A DNA stretch of 64,000 nucleotides from Leptospira koniambonensis (GCF_004769555.1 NZ_RQFY01000011.1:62001-126000), one strand, 5' to 3'; shown: positions 17,560 through 26,713, counted from the stretch's first letter. Notes: generated by a model not told the origin, from the letters alone. Made by a program: numbers and translations.

Positions 17560-18219
17560 AGACAAAAGTTTATCCACTAATGCCAAAAATCCTGCGATTA
17601 ATAAAAACAAAACAAAGATACCTACAATATTTACCATAACTCCTGAATAGCCTAACCGAGGGACATCCATAATATTATAAGGATACCATTCCATGATGGC
17701 ACCTCTTACCAAAGTGAATATTGCATAAGCTATCGGAAGAATTGCCGCTATAAGAATTCGACGAAGAGTTACAACTTTTGCTGGTCCAAAAATGATCCAA
17801 CCAACCACTGCAATTATAGGTGCGATATCGTGTTCTAATCTACTCGCTGTATCTGCAATGATATCATTCTTAGGAACAGTCTGGAGAACGAAGTTAAAAA
17901 CAATTCCTGTGATCGTAATATCTATGATCCCAATCAAACGCCAAATATGAAAATTAGAAGAAGTCCGTTCCAAATTTAACGCGAGAAGGAGTGTAGTGAT
18001 CCCTAATATTAAATTGGACTGTGTTGTAAAAAATACGAATTGATTAAGTAAATTATCAAATCCAGGACCGAATGTTCGAGTAAAACCTGCGTTTGGTGGA
18101 AGAGAGGATTGATGATGATAGGCATACCAAAGTTCTAATAGAACACCTACAAAACAAACAAGAGCAGTGGAAGCGAATACTAAGCGAGCCAGAGTTAGAT
18201 TCAGTTTAGAAGTTTGCAT
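17524..18219 (-). CDS. Pr6Pr family membrane protein
   Basis: The 231-residue protein has six hydrophobic segments and matches the Pr6Pr family (related to FAR-17a/AIG1): LARLVFASTALVCFVGVLLE at the start, FFTTQSNLILGI, LEHDIAPIIAVVGWIIF and YPYNIMDVPRLGYSGVMVNI, the conserved loops of that family. No biochemical function is established for bacterial members. The last 12 codons overlap the end of queG. It stands just downstream of an AraC-type regulator in the same direction, with a 51-bp gap, so they may form a small transcription unit. Confidence 0.8.
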   Translation of the reverse strand: MQTSKLNLTLARLVFASTALVCFVGVLLELWYAYHHQSSLPPNAGFTRTFGPGFDNLLNQFVFFTTQSNLILGITTLLLALNLERTSSNFHIWRLIGIIDITITGIVFNFVLQTVPKNDIIADTASRLEHDIAPIIAVVGWIIFGPAKVVTLRRILIAAILPIAYAIFTLVRGAIMEWYPYNIMDVPRLGYSGVMVNIVGIFVLFLLIAGFLALVDKLLSSRFGRISFPNS

Positions 18220-18270
18220 TTAATACTTCTCCATATAGAAAACCCGATCGCTGGATTTTTATTAGTTTTA

Positions 18271-19158
18271 TTAGCTCGTCAATGCTATTTTTTCTCGTAC
18301 ATTAGAAGCATCTCTCACTGGAGAGTCGCCGAAAAATCTTGAATATTCTCGATTGAACTGAGTTACACTTTCATATCCAACTTCAAATGCAGCGCGTGAG
18401 GCGGAATAGGCACTATAGACTAAAAGTTTTCTTGCTTCCAGTAATCTAAGTTGTTTTTGGAATTGAATAGGGCTTAAGCCGGTGATCAGTTTGAATTGTC
18501 TATGAAATGTAGTAACACCTAATCTTGATTTTGCTGCTAAACGTTTTATTTCCATAGAAGCAGTATAATTTTCACGGATCCATCGAATCGCAGGATAGAT
18601 ATTTGGCCCTTTACCTTGGGTTTGGCAGAATTTTCTCAGACGCCATCCTTGAGGCCCTAAAAGCACCCTATATAATATTTCTCTTTCGTAGATAGGCGCA
18701 AGCGCTGGAATATGTTCAGGAGTTTTTAGAAGACGGAGCATTCTGACCCAAGCTTCTAAAAGTTCGGTAGAGGCTTCACATGCTAGGAATTCGTTATTTG
18801 CATTTTCTTCTGAAGGATCTTTAGAAAGATCATTTAATAAATTTAAAATGGTATCTTGGTCCAATTCAAGTCCTAAAGAAATATACGGACCAGTTTTTCC
18901 TTGTTGTACTTTTCCGGTAGCAGGGATATCAGCTGATATCACGAAGTAAGAAGGCGCCTTTAGTTGAATAGTTTGTTCTCCTATAGAGATTGTCTTACCA
19001 CCTTGGACAACTAATCCGATCATGGGCTCATAGACGGCTGCAAGTTGGTGTTCGGATACTTCTCCCTTTATCAATAATACTTTTGGGAGTTCCGTCTTAG
19101 TTGGCTTTGTGGTTGCTTGAATTGTTAGTTCAGCGATCTCTTTTAAGATTTCTTTCAT
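18271..19158 (-). CDS. AraC-family transcriptional regulator
   Basis: I choose the ATG at 19158 (MKEILKEIAELTIQ), giving 295 residues; 29 further in-frame residues upstream look non-coding in character. The N-terminal half is an AraC_N cupin-like domain (AVYEPMIGLVVQGGKTISIG), and the last 100 residues carry the double helix-turn-helix of AraC proteins: IKRLAAKSRLGVTTFHRQFK and AAFEVGYESVTQFNREYSRF, with the linking LSPIQFQKQLRLLEARKLL. It is divergent from the SDR gene at 19315 and may control it or the Pr6Pr gene downstream. Divergent placement is the usual arrangement for this group. Confidence 0.9.
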   Translation of the reverse strand: MKEILKEIAELTIQATTKPTKTELPKVLLIKGEVSEHQLAAVYEPMIGLVVQGGKTISIGEQTIQLKAPSYFVISADIPATGKVQQGKTGPYISLGLELDQDTILNLLNDLSKDPSEENANNEFLACEASTELLEAWVRMLRLLKTPEHIPALAPIYEREILYRVLLGPQGWRLRKFCQTQGKGPNIYPAIRWIRENYTASMEIKRLAAKSRLGVTTFHRQFKLITGLSPIQFQKQLRLLEARKLLVYSAYSASRAAFEVGYESVTQFNREYSRFFGDSPVRDASNVREKIALTS

Positions 19159-19314
19159 TCTATAACATAATAAAATAGAACTGTATTTACAAAAGCAAAA
19201 TCCAGGAATATTTAAATTTAATAATAGTCCGGTAGGATTAGGCAATTATTCGGCATGATCGTATCTTTACGAAATCTATAAAATCCTCTACGATCTATAA
19301 TAATGGAGGACGTT

Positions 19315-20067
19315 ATGAAAATTGCAATCGTCACAGGAGCAAGTAACGGGATCGGAAAAAATACAGCGATCGAATTAGGAAAAAGAGGAATTGGTGTAAT
19401 CCTGACTTATCATTCAGATAAGAAAGGTGCAGAAGAAGTAGTAAAAGAAATAGAGAAGAATGGCTCCAAGGCAGTCAGCCTTAAATTGGATCTAAGCCAA
19501 AAGTCTTCTTTCGAAAGTTTTACTGAACTTGTAAAAAAGAATCTAGAAGAAATTTGGAAAAGAAAAACTTTTGATTACTTGGTAAATAATGGAGGAGTTG
19601 GTGGAGGAATGCCGTTCACTGAGATCACAGAAGAATATTTCGATCAGATTTTAAATACGAATTTCAAAGGACCATTCTTCATAACTCAGTCTCTTGTTAA
19701 ATTTATAGAAGATAATGGAAGAATTGTGAATACTTCCAGCTCTTCCAGTCATGGATCCTTTGTCGGATATTCTGCGTATGGAGCTTCGAAAGCAGCATTG
19801 ACTTCTTGGACAAAATATCTGGCAAAAGAACTTTCTCCCCGAAAGATAAGAGTGAATGCGGTCTCTCCAGGTCCTACTCACACAAATCTTGGAGGAGGAG
19901 CATTCGATAAATATCCGGAATATATCCAGCCGTTAGCAGACCAAACTGCTTTAGGAAGAATAGGAAGTCCGGATGATATCGCGAAGGTAATTGTGAATCT
20001 GTTATCTGATGAATTTTCTTGGGTAACAGCTCAGGATTTAGAAGTGTCTGGAGGATTTTTGTTATAG
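19315..20067 (+). CDS. Short-chain dehydrogenase/reductase
   Basis: The ATG at 19315 is preceded by a strong GGAGGA ribosome site seven bases upstream and gives 250 residues; an in-frame ATG at 19303 would lie across that site. Classical SDR signatures are present: TGASNGIGKNTA (NAD(P)-binding, residues 7-18), NNGG in YLVNNGGVGGG, the catalytic Ser in VNTSSSSSHG and YGASKAALTSWTKYLAKEL (Tyr and Lys), then VSPGPTHT. Substrate unknown. It sits next to a divergent AraC-family regulator, which plausibly controls it. Confidence 0.9.
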   Translation: MKIAIVTGASNGIGKNTAIELGKRGIGVILTYHSDKKGAEEVVKEIEKNGSKAVSLKLDLSQKSSFESFTELVKKNLEEIWKRKTFDYLVNNGGVGGGMPFTEITEEYFDQILNTNFKGPFFITQSLVKFIEDNGRIVNTSSSSSHGSFVGYSAYGASKAALTSWTKYLAKELSPRKIRVNAVSPGPTHTNLGGGAFDKYPEYIQPLADQTALGRIGSPDDIAKVIVNLLSDEFSWVTAQDLEVSGGFLL

Positions 20068-20453
20068 GTGAGGGAACTTTACTCTGAAAGTGCGTGTAGG
20101 AGCTCCCACATGATTTTGCGGAAAGAATGTGGTTGCTTGTTTGGGCATTTTGTGATACGGGAGGCATATCAGTAAATTAGCGGGTACCACCGACCAGCCC
20201 CCTTCGCAGCGACTGTAGGAGCGAGAAGACGACCGTCTATGACGAGTCGGTGACCGAAAGAATTGAGGTCAATCGAGTATAAAGATTGAATAGCGGGTCG
20301 AAATTGGATCGAAGTTTTGCAATTTGGTACCACCGACCAGCCCCCGCCCCAGTAAGGGCGGGGAGACTCACATACAAATTTGTAGGAATTCCAACAAATC
20401 CACTTCGAAAACTCCTTTTCTCCCTGGAATAGAAGGCTTGGATAGTCAGATAC
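20068..20453. other. Gene-free region with short repeats
   Basis: I see no credible gene in these 386 bp; short frames on the minus strand are made of repeat sequence. The region holds two quasi-palindromes built on TGTAGGA-xx-TCC (20095-20110 and 20380-20397), a third half copy near 20214, a 20-bp exact direct repeat (20183-20202 and 20326-20345) and a GC-rich perfect hairpin (20342-20363). Confidence 0.7.
20183..20345. repeat. 20-bp direct repeat pair with GC-rich hairpin
   Basis: GGTACCACCGACCAGCCCCC occurs exactly at 20183-20202 and 20326-20345, 143 bp apart. The second copy runs into a perfect 8-bp stem (CCCCGCCC with GGGCGGGG, 6-nt loop) at 20342-20363. No T run follows, so it is not a normal terminator. 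The pair looks like part of a dispersed intergenic repeat. Confidence 0.75.
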
Positions 20454-21584
20454 ATGCCCGCCGGTCTGAAACAAAAGGAAACTAATCTTCCAGCCTACGA
20501 ATTCGATCCTAAAACGAATTTGAAGCTTAGAAATTGGTTCTTAAAAGAAAAAAGAGATCTGGCATTTCGAAAAAACAGAACTCCTTATTCAACTTGGGTA
20601 AGCGAGATTATGTTGCAACAGACAAGAGTTGCAGCAATGCTTCCACTTTACGAAAAGTTTATACATAGATTTCCTAAACCTGAAGTTCTCGCGATCGCGG
20701 AAGAAGAGGAAGTATTCCGTTATTGGCAAGGACTTGGTTATTATTCCAGAGCTAAAAATCTTTTAGCTGGTGTCCAAAAACTGGTGAATGAGTTTGGCGG
20801 AAAATTTCCCAAAACCTTGGAGGATGCTCTTTCTCTTCCAGGGGTCGGGCCTTATACTGCTCGAGCAATTCTTTCCATTTCTTATAATTTACCTTTTGCT
20901 GTTTTAGATGGGAATGCGAAAAGAGTCCTCTCTCGTTTAGCATTGTTCAGAGAGTCTGGCCCTAAGGCAGATACTGCTTTACAAAAGATTGCAGATTCAT
21001 TTTTGAATTTGGAATTTCCTGGAGATCATAATGAAGCAGTGATGGAACTAGGCGCTCGCATTTGCATTCCAAAACCATTATGTAAAGAATGCCCTCTTCA
21101 AAACGATTGCTTGGCCTACCAAAATGGTGTCCAAGAAAGTATTCCAGAAATGGAAAAGAAAAAGAAAGAAATCCCTTTAAATATCCGTTTTTATATTCTA
21201 AAAACAAAACAGGGAATACTACTTATTCGTTATCCAGAGAGAAGATTTTTTAAAACGATCTATTCTTTACCATTTTCCTTCGAAGGTAAGAATCCTTATG
21301 AAGCGGATCCTGTTTTGGATTGGAATTTAAAACCTTCTGATCTTGGGATCAAATTTAGACATACAATCACTCATCATAAGATCCAAGGTTTTGTTTCTGA
21401 AACAGAATTAGATCAAAAATCAGAGAAGAAAATTCTCGAGAATTTTCGGAAAATTCGTCCATCTATAGAGATCAAATATTGCAATTGGAAAAATTTGGAG
21501 ACTGAGTTTCCTTCTTCCATAGCAAAAAAGATCAAACAAACCTTGGCTAAAGACGGAGCAATTCTGCCAGGTTTAGAAAATTAA
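20454..21584 (+). CDS. mutY: A/G-specific adenine glycosylase MutY
   Basis: The 376-residue DNA repair enzyme removes adenine mispaired with 8-oxoguanine. Visible are the catalytic Glu in STWVSEIMLQQTRV, the helix-hairpin-helix LPGVGPYTARAI, the catalytic Asp in VLDGNAKRVLSRL and the iron-sulfur ligands in CIPKPLCKECPLQNDC near residue 204. The first cysteine spacing is C-x5-C, one shorter than the usual C-x6-C. A NUDIX-like C-terminal domain follows (from about residue 235). The gene is 20 bp upstream of the ubiD-type gene and heads a mutY-ubiD-hldD operon. Confidence 0.95.
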   Translation: MPAGLKQKETNLPAYEFDPKTNLKLRNWFLKEKRDLAFRKNRTPYSTWVSEIMLQQTRVAAMLPLYEKFIHRFPKPEVLAIAEEEEVFRYWQGLGYYSRAKNLLAGVQKLVNEFGGKFPKTLEDALSLPGVGPYTARAILSISYNLPFAVLDGNAKRVLSRLALFRESGPKADTALQKIADSFLNLEFPGDHNEAVMELGARICIPKPLCKECPLQNDCLAYQNGVQESIPEMEKKKKEIPLNIRFYILKTKQGILLIRYPERRFFKTIYSLPFSFEGKNPYEADPVLDWNLKPSDLGIKFRHTITHHKIQGFVSETELDQKSEKKILENFRKIRPSIEIKYCNWKNLETEFPSSIAKKIKQTLAKDGAILPGLEN

Positions 21585-21604
21585 ACTTATATAAAAGGAA
21601 AACT

Positions 21605-23362
21605 ATGAACATTCGATCCACTTCTGAATTTGTAAAAGAACTTTCTAAAAAAGGAGAACTTTTGGAGATTAAAGAAGAAGTGGACCCTATTTTGGAGATT
21701 GCAGAGATCCAAAGAAGAGTAGTCGCTAAACGAGGCCCCGCACTTCTATTCTCGAATGTAAAAGGATCCAAATTTTCCGTAGCTACTAATTTATACGGTT
21801 CTGAAAATAGGATCAAGATTGCATTTGGAGAAGATCCAGTAAAGTTCATTCAGAAAATCGCATATACTGCGAAACATCTAATGCCTCCCACTCCTAAAAA
21901 AGTCTGGGAAGCAAGATCTCTTGCTTGGACTGCTTTGAAAGTTGGTCTTAAGAAAGTAAGTAAGGCTCCAATTCTGGATTCAGAATTACAGAGTATAGAA
22001 GAATTACCTGCTCTAAAATCTTGGCCCAAGGATGCAGGAAGATTTATCACATTACCTTTGGTATATACAGAAAGTCCCAAAACCGGAAAAGGAAATTTGG
22101 GAATGTATCGGATCCAATTCCACGAACCTAAACTTACAGGGATGCATATTCAGATCCATAGAGGTGGAGGATTTCATTATTCTGAGGCAGAAGCAGAAGG
22201 TAATTCACTTCCAGCGCATATCTATGTAGGAGGTCCGCCTGCACTTACAATTTCTGCAGTGGCACCTTTGCCAGAAGAGATCAGCGAATTTCTTCTCGCC
22301 TCACTTTTATTAGGTGAAAGGTTAAAATTACTAAAAAATAAAAAGATAAGCCCTCTTCCAATCGTTGCAGATGCTGATTTTGCATTGATCGGAAAAATTC
22401 CTCCGAGAATCAGAAGACCAGAAGGTCCATTCGGAGATCATTACGGATATTATGCTTTAAAACATGATTATCCAGTATTCGAGGTAGATAAAATTTACGC
22501 TCGTAAAGATGCGATCTGGCCTGCAACAGTTGTGGGACGTCCTCCTCAAGAAGATCATTGGATCGCAGAATATCTACAACATCTATTATCTCCAATGTTC
22601 CCAATCGTAATGCCTCAGGTAAAAGGAATTTGGGCTTATGAAGAATCCGGAGTACATTCTTTAGCGGCTGCAATTGTAAAGGAAAGATACAAAAAAGAAG
22701 CATTCATGGGCGCTCTTAGAATTTTGGGAGAAGGACAATTATCTCTCACTAAATTCCTGATCGTGACAGACCAAGATGTTCCTTTGATGGATTTTAAAAC
22801 TACTTTCCTTGCAGCACTTGAAAGATTTCAACCGGAGACTGATCTGCATATATTCTCTAATATTTCTCAAGACACTTTGGATTATACAGGACCAAAAGTA
22901 AATGAAGGCAGTAAGGCTGTTCTACTTGGAGTCGGACATAAAACTCAAAAACTAAAACCTAAGATCACTTCTAATATTAAAAATACTAAATTCAAAAATC
23001 CGAAAGTATATTGTCCAGGAGTCTTAGTAGTTTCCGGACCAAAATATAAAAAAGGAGATGGAGTTTTAGAAACACTTCGCAAAGAAGCAATCACCCAAGG
23101 ATTTTTATTCGTATTCTTAGTTGATAGTTCTGAAGAAGCAACAAAATCGGATCATGATTTTATTTGGAATGTATTCACAAGGTTCGAACCAGCTGCAGAT
23201 ATATATGGAGATTCTAAAGTGATCCGTAACCATATTTCTTTCCAAGGTCCAATCCTTGTGGATGCACGATTAAAAACTTGGTATCCACCTGTACTTGAGG
23301 AAGATCCTAAAATCACCAAACAAGTAGAGAATAGATTTGGTAGACTTTTGGATTCAATTTAA
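21605..23362 (+). CDS. UbiD family decarboxylase
   Basis: This 585-residue protein belongs to the UbiD family of prenylated-FMN-dependent (de)carboxylases. Typical segments are GMYRIQFHEPKLTGMHIQIH, YVGGPPALTISAVAPLPE and RIRRPEGPFGDHYGYYAL, the last containing part of the cofactor and metal site. It could act in quinone synthesis or on another aromatic or unsaturated acid; the substrate cannot be read from sequence. No UbiX-type flavin prenyltransferase lies in this window, so cofactor supply must come from elsewhere. It is 12 bp upstream of hldD. Confidence 0.9.
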   Translation: MNIRSTSEFVKELSKKGELLEIKEEVDPILEIAEIQRRVVAKRGPALLFSNVKGSKFSVATNLYGSENRIKIAFGEDPVKFIQKIAYTAKHLMPPTPKKVWEARSLAWTALKVGLKKVSKAPILDSELQSIEELPALKSWPKDAGRFITLPLVYTESPKTGKGNLGMYRIQFHEPKLTGMHIQIHRGGGFHYSEAEAEGNSLPAHIYVGGPPALTISAVAPLPEEISEFLLASLLLGERLKLLKNKKISPLPIVADADFALIGKIPPRIRRPEGPFGDHYGYYALKHDYPVFEVDKIYARKDAIWPATVVGRPPQEDHWIAEYLQHLLSPMFPIVMPQVKGIWAYEESGVHSLAAAIVKERYKKEAFMGALRILGEGQLSLTKFLIVTDQDVPLMDFKTTFLAALERFQPETDLHIFSNISQDTLDYTGPKVNEGSKAVLLGVGHKTQKLKPKITSNIKNTKFKNPKVYCPGVLVVSGPKYKKGDGVLETLRKEAITQGFLFVFLVDSSEEATKSDHDFIWNVFTRFEPAADIYGDSKVIRNHISFQGPILVDARLKTWYPPVLEEDPKITKQVENRFGRLLDSI

Positions 23363-23374
23363 TCAAATGGAAGA

Positions 23375-24340
23375 ATGGGAATGAAACGAGTAATCGTTAC
23401 CGGCGGTGCCGGACTGATCGGAAGCAATATAGTTAGACTTCTAAACGAGCAAGGGATTTCAGATATCCTAGTCGTAGACCATTTGGGGCTGACTAATAAA
23501 TGGAAAAACCTTAGAGGTTTGGAATATTCCGATTATTTAGAAAAAGAAAAATTTTTAGAAAAAGTACAAACCACAGATATCTTAAAAGATTATTCTCATA
23601 TTTTTCATTTGGGGGCTTGCTCTTCTACAACGGAAATAGATGCATCTTATCTGATCCGAAATAATTACGAATACACTAAGATCTTAGCAGAAGAATCTCT
23701 TCGTAGAAAAATTCAATTTTTATATGCTTCTTCCGCAGCCACATATGGAGAAGGGCAATTCGGTTATGACGATAAGGCTCCTATCCATCCTCTCAAACCT
23801 TTGAATATGTATGGTTACTCCAAACATATGTTTGATCTATACGCCTTAAAAAAAGGATTCTTGGACCAAATCACAGGAGTGAAATACTTCAATATATTCG
23901 GATTTGGAGAGGCTCACAAGGAAGACATGAGATCAGTAGTATTAAAAGGATACGAACAGATCTCTTCCGAAGGAAAATTGAAATTATTCAAATCGTACCG
24001 TCCGGATTATAAGGATGGAGAGCAAAAAAGGGACTTCTTGTACGTAAAAGACGCTGCGAAGATCAGTCTATTTCTCCTAGAAAATCGTAAATTCGGTTTA
24101 TATAATGTGGGAAGAGGGCAAGCTGAGACCTGGAATTCACTCGCTTCCGCACTGTTCAAGGCGATGGGAAAACCTGAAAATATTGAATATATGGAAATGC
24201 CTGAAAGTTTAAAGGCAAAATACCAATATTATACAAAGGCTGAGACCCAAAAGTTGATCTCAAGTGGTTACAAAGAAGGATTTACTGATTTGGAAACTGC
24301 GATTGCGGATTACGTGGATCTGTTACGGAAAGAAGAATAA
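23375..24340 (+). CDS. hldD: ADP-glyceromanno-heptose 6-epimerase
   Basis: The 321-residue protein is an NAD(P)-dependent extended SDR that converts ADP-D-glycero- to ADP-L-glycero-D-manno-heptose for lipopolysaccharide core. Seen are GGAGLIGSNIVRLL (nucleotide binding), HLGACSSTTEIDASYL, ATYGEGQFGYDD, the catalytic MYGYSKHMFDLY and GVKYFNIFGFGE, all typical of HldD/RfaD. No other heptose gene is nearby. The first ATG (23375) and the one at 23381 are both possible; the operon context with ubiD is clear from the short gap. Confidence 0.93.
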   Translation: MGMKRVIVTGGAGLIGSNIVRLLNEQGISDILVVDHLGLTNKWKNLRGLEYSDYLEKEKFLEKVQTTDILKDYSHIFHLGACSSTTEIDASYLIRNNYEYTKILAEESLRRKIQFLYASSAATYGEGQFGYDDKAPIHPLKPLNMYGYSKHMFDLYALKKGFLDQITGVKYFNIFGFGEAHKEDMRSVVLKGYEQISSEGKLKLFKSYRPDYKDGEQKRDFLYVKDAAKISLFLLENRKFGLYNVGRGQAETWNSLASALFKAMGKPENIEYMEMPESLKAKYQYYTKAETQKLISSGYKEGFTDLETAIADYVDLLRKEE

Positions 24341-24344
24341 TAAA

Positions 24345-24362
24345 GGGGTCCCTTAGAACCCC
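24345..24362 (-). terminator. Probable terminator of the ArsR-family gene
   Basis: Downstream of the minus-strand regulator, a 5-bp GC stem (GGGGT with ACCCC, 8-nt loop) is followed on the minus strand by TTTATTATT. The stem is short, so this is only probable. Confidence 0.45.
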
Positions 24363-24375
24363 CCACAGCTATTAA

Positions 24376-24678
24376 TTACTTAGAAAAGATCTGAAGTAAA
24401 GATTTTGCGAATGCTTTGAATTTTGCATCTTTGATAGAGTAGAATACTTGGTTAGAAACTTTTTTGCTTCCTAAGTATCCTGCTTCTTTCATTTTGCTTA
24501 AGTGTTGGGAAGCAGCTGATTGGCTGATACCAAGTGCGTCTACAAGTTCTCCCACGCTGTGTTCTTTTCTAGAAAGATGGAGAAGAATTTTTAATCTGTC
24601 AGGATGAGCTACTGCTTTAAGTCCGCGGATGGTAGAATCCAGATGAGTTTTTTTAATTTCTAACTTTTGGGCTGCCAT
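24376..24678 (-). CDS. ArsR-family winged-helix regulator
   Basis: The 100-residue protein is a single winged-helix domain. The helix-turn-helix is clear: HSVGELVDALGISQSAASQH followed by LSKMKEAGYLGSKKVSNQVF and the wing. Upstream AVAHPDRLKILLHLSRKEH is the classic ArsR opening. No cysteine or histidine metal-binding motif (such as ELCVCDL) is present, so it is probably not a metal sensor of the ArsR type; it resembles the redox or metabolic members. It has a large AT-rich region upstream (24679-25128), likely its control region. Confidence 0.9.
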   Translation of the reverse strand: MAAQKLEIKKTHLDSTIRGLKAVAHPDRLKILLHLSRKEHSVGELVDALGISQSAASQHLSKMKEAGYLGSKKVSNQVFYSIKDAKFKAFAKSLLQIFSK

Positions 24679-25128
24679 AATCTGCCTTCTGTTGTATTTG
24701 AATCCACTCTAACATAACCTTTGAAATTTACAAGGATTTCCGAAAAGTATCTCTATTTTTTGTAAAATTAGAAATCATGTAAATTATGATATAATTATGT
24801 AAATAAAATGGAAAATAATTTATTACCAAGTGTAGAGATAATAACCTCAAAGCTTAGATAAATTGAATATTATAACTTTCAATCCTTCGAATATTAGAAC
24901 CCTCTTACGTTTAGAAGATCCCAAAAACTCAATATTCTAATTTAACAATAAACTAAATATGTACTATTATAAAGTTCGAATTTGCCAAAATTCTAATTCA
25001 AGAAAACGTTTTGAAGAGTGAACAAGCTTTCAGCCTAACCAAGATAGGCGAAACGAAATTATTAAAGGCAAAAGTGTGGAAGAATTAAGGAAAACTAATG
25101 GACTGAAGAAGGGAATAAAAGAAACAAA
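24679..25128. other. AT-rich gene-free region upstream of the ArsR gene
   Basis: About 450 bp with no credible gene. The part near the regulator is very AT-rich and holds three direct copies of TGTAAA (24761, 24778, 24798) and one inverted (24727-24732), spaced about 17-20 bp, which could be operator sites. I recognise nothing in the remaining portion. Confidence 0.5.
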
Positions 25129-25147
25129 GGGGTCAAATTTTGACCCC
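25129..25147 (-). terminator. Terminator overlapping the SDR stop codon
   Basis: GGGGTCA pairs with TGACCCC around a short AT loop, and the inverted repeat is perfect over nine bases per arm. The stop codon of the minus-strand SDR lies inside it. On the minus strand it is followed by TTTGTTTCTTTT, as expected for an intrinsic terminator. Confidence 0.75.
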
Positions 25148-25903
25148 TCCGGAAATTTCCAAAACGACTCCGTCTACCAGATCGTTTTGAGCGATGAATA
25201 CCGCTGTGTTTGCGATTTCATCCGGTCTACCCAATCTACCAATCGGGATAAGAGCTTCCCATTTTTTGAGAGCTTCCGGGTTCATGTCTTTCATTACCAT
25301 TTCAGTAGCGATGAATCCAGGTGCGATACCTGCGACTCTGATACCGTAACGGCTGAGTTCCTTCGCCCATAACTTTGTCATTGCGGCGACACCCGCTTTT
25401 GCTGCGGAATAATTGGTTTGGCCTGGGTTACCATGCATAGAAACGGACGCGATAGGGATGATCACTCCTTTGGTACCGTTATTTACCATTTGAACCGCTG
25501 CTTCTCTACCTGTTAAGAATACTCCAGTCAGGTTTACATCGATTACTGCCTGCCATTCTGCCAAAGACATTTTAGATGCAACCTTTCCAGTTTGTTTATC
25601 CGCTTTTATTAAGAGACCATCTCTTAATATCCCAGCATTCAAAACTGCAATGTCCACGGAACCGAAAGCGGAAACCGCTTTTTCCATGAGTTCAACGGCA
25701 TCTTTTTCCTTAGAAACATCTGTCGGAACTGCGATTACCTTAGCGCCAAGCGCTTCGATCTCTTTTTTGGCTCCTGCAAGTTTTTCCTCGGAGATATCCG
25801 ATAGAACGATATTGGCTCCCAATTTTGCAAAATGAAGGGCCATCTCTTTGCCTAAGCCTCCGGCGGAACCGGTGACTACGGCAGTCTTATTTGTGATTTC
25901 CAA
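25133..25903 (-). CDS. SDR oxidoreductase, FabG-like
   Basis: The 256-residue protein has all SDR marks: [15 protein letters not shown] (cofactor binding), VLNAGI, the catalytic Ser in [26 protein letters not shown] (Tyr and Lys), then [11 protein letters not shown] and a C-terminal [10 protein letters not shown] typical of FabG-type 3-oxoacyl-ACP reductases. Substrate could be an acyl thioester or another alcohol. Start is TTG at 25903, inside the last codons of the upstream GHKL ATPase gene (17-bp overlap), so the two are translationally linked. Confidence 0.9.
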   Translation of the reverse strand: MEITNKTAVVTGSAGGLGKEMALHFAKLGANIVLSDISEEKLAGAKKEIEALGAKVIAVPTDVSKEKDAVELMEKAVSAFGSVDIAVLNAGILRDGLLIKADKQTGKVASKMSLAEWQAVIDVNLTGVFLTGREAAVQMVNNGTKGVIIPIASVSMHGNPGQTNYSAAKAGVAAMTKLWAKELSRYGIRVAGIAPGFIATEMVMKDMNPEALKKWEALIPIGRLGRPDEIANTAVFIAQNDLVDGVVLEISGGVKI

Positions 25904-26591
25904 CTTGGTTGATTTCCTTACTTCTAATGGTTACATAATTGTCAGTGAAAGGGATTTCTACCCTGGCTACAGTTTCTGCAGGGCTCGTTTGGATCCTGAA
26001 CAGGTTCGGATCGATATTCTCACTTTTTAGAAGGATCATGATAAGAGCGATACCTAGACCGGCTCCCTCAGTATTATCCATATTATCCATATAGAACTCG
26101 GCGATATCATTATACTCCATCGCCTTTCTCATCTTCTCCCTCATACGAGATTCTTCGATCTCGATTACAGGAGTATTATTAACTACTTCGACCACCAAAC
26201 CTTCTGCTGCATAGGTTACCGAAATTTTGACAAAAACGCCTCTGGCAAGACAACGTTTACCGTATTCGTCAGCCATTTTTTCGGAGAAGTTCTGTTTGAA
26301 TTGGGCCAGACCCTGGTCGTAATGTTCATGATTTCGGATATCCAAACCAAGATCTTCGAAGAAAACCCTTTTTTGGTTGGCCTTCACTCCGTTGATCGCC
26401 ATTTCTTTGGTGATCGTATACAACATCTCTATGTATCTTGTTTGGCCTAATTTTTCCAGAACTTCTGTTAGAATACGCAAAACGTATTTTTCCAATTTGG
26501 AATTCATTCTGGAAGACTGAACTGAGATGCGGGAGCGGCTGAGGATGTAGTCTGAGAGCTGGGCGTCTAAATCTTTGAAACTTTTTGCCAT
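25887..26591 (-). CDS. GHKL-type ATPase domain protein
   Basis: The 234-residue soluble protein shows an N-box-like [16 protein letters not shown] and a G2-box [20 protein letters not shown], the ATP-lid region of GHKL ATPases (histidine kinases, anti-sigma kinases). The phosphoacceptor His domain and any sensor domain are missing, so it is not a complete sensor kinase. It may be an anti-sigma-type serine kinase or a signalling ATPase; the STAS protein at 9243 would be a conceivable partner but the genes are far apart. Its 3' end overlaps the SDR gene by 17 bp. Confidence 0.75.
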   Translation of the reverse strand: MAKSFKDLDAQLSDYILSRSRISVQSSRMNSKLEKYVLRILTEVLEKLGQTRYIEMLYTITKEMAINGVKANQKRVFFEDLGLDIRNHEHYDQGLAQFKQNFSEKMADEYGKRCLARGVFVKISVTYAAEGLVVEVVNNTPVIEIEESRMREKMRKAMEYNDIAEFYMDNMDNTEGAGLGIALIMILLKSENIDPNLFRIQTSPAETVARVEIPFTDNYVTIRSKEINQVGNHK

Positions 26592-26713
26592 GCTCGTTCA
26601 GTCCTCTGTGGGAGTAAAATCGATACCCAGTGTTTCCCCCAGGACGATTCATGCAATCAAAAATCAGCGGTTCCCAGATCTCAAAAAGGATACAAACTCC
26701 AAGGGTTGGCCGC

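Noticed and set aside
20169..20474. Two overlapping minus-strand frames of 72-101 codons before mutY
   Set aside because: They consist of repeat sequence and a hairpin, and run under the mutY start.
25076..25372. Plus-strand frame of 98 codons over the SDR end
   Set aside because: It is antisense to a clear SDR gene and covers its terminator.
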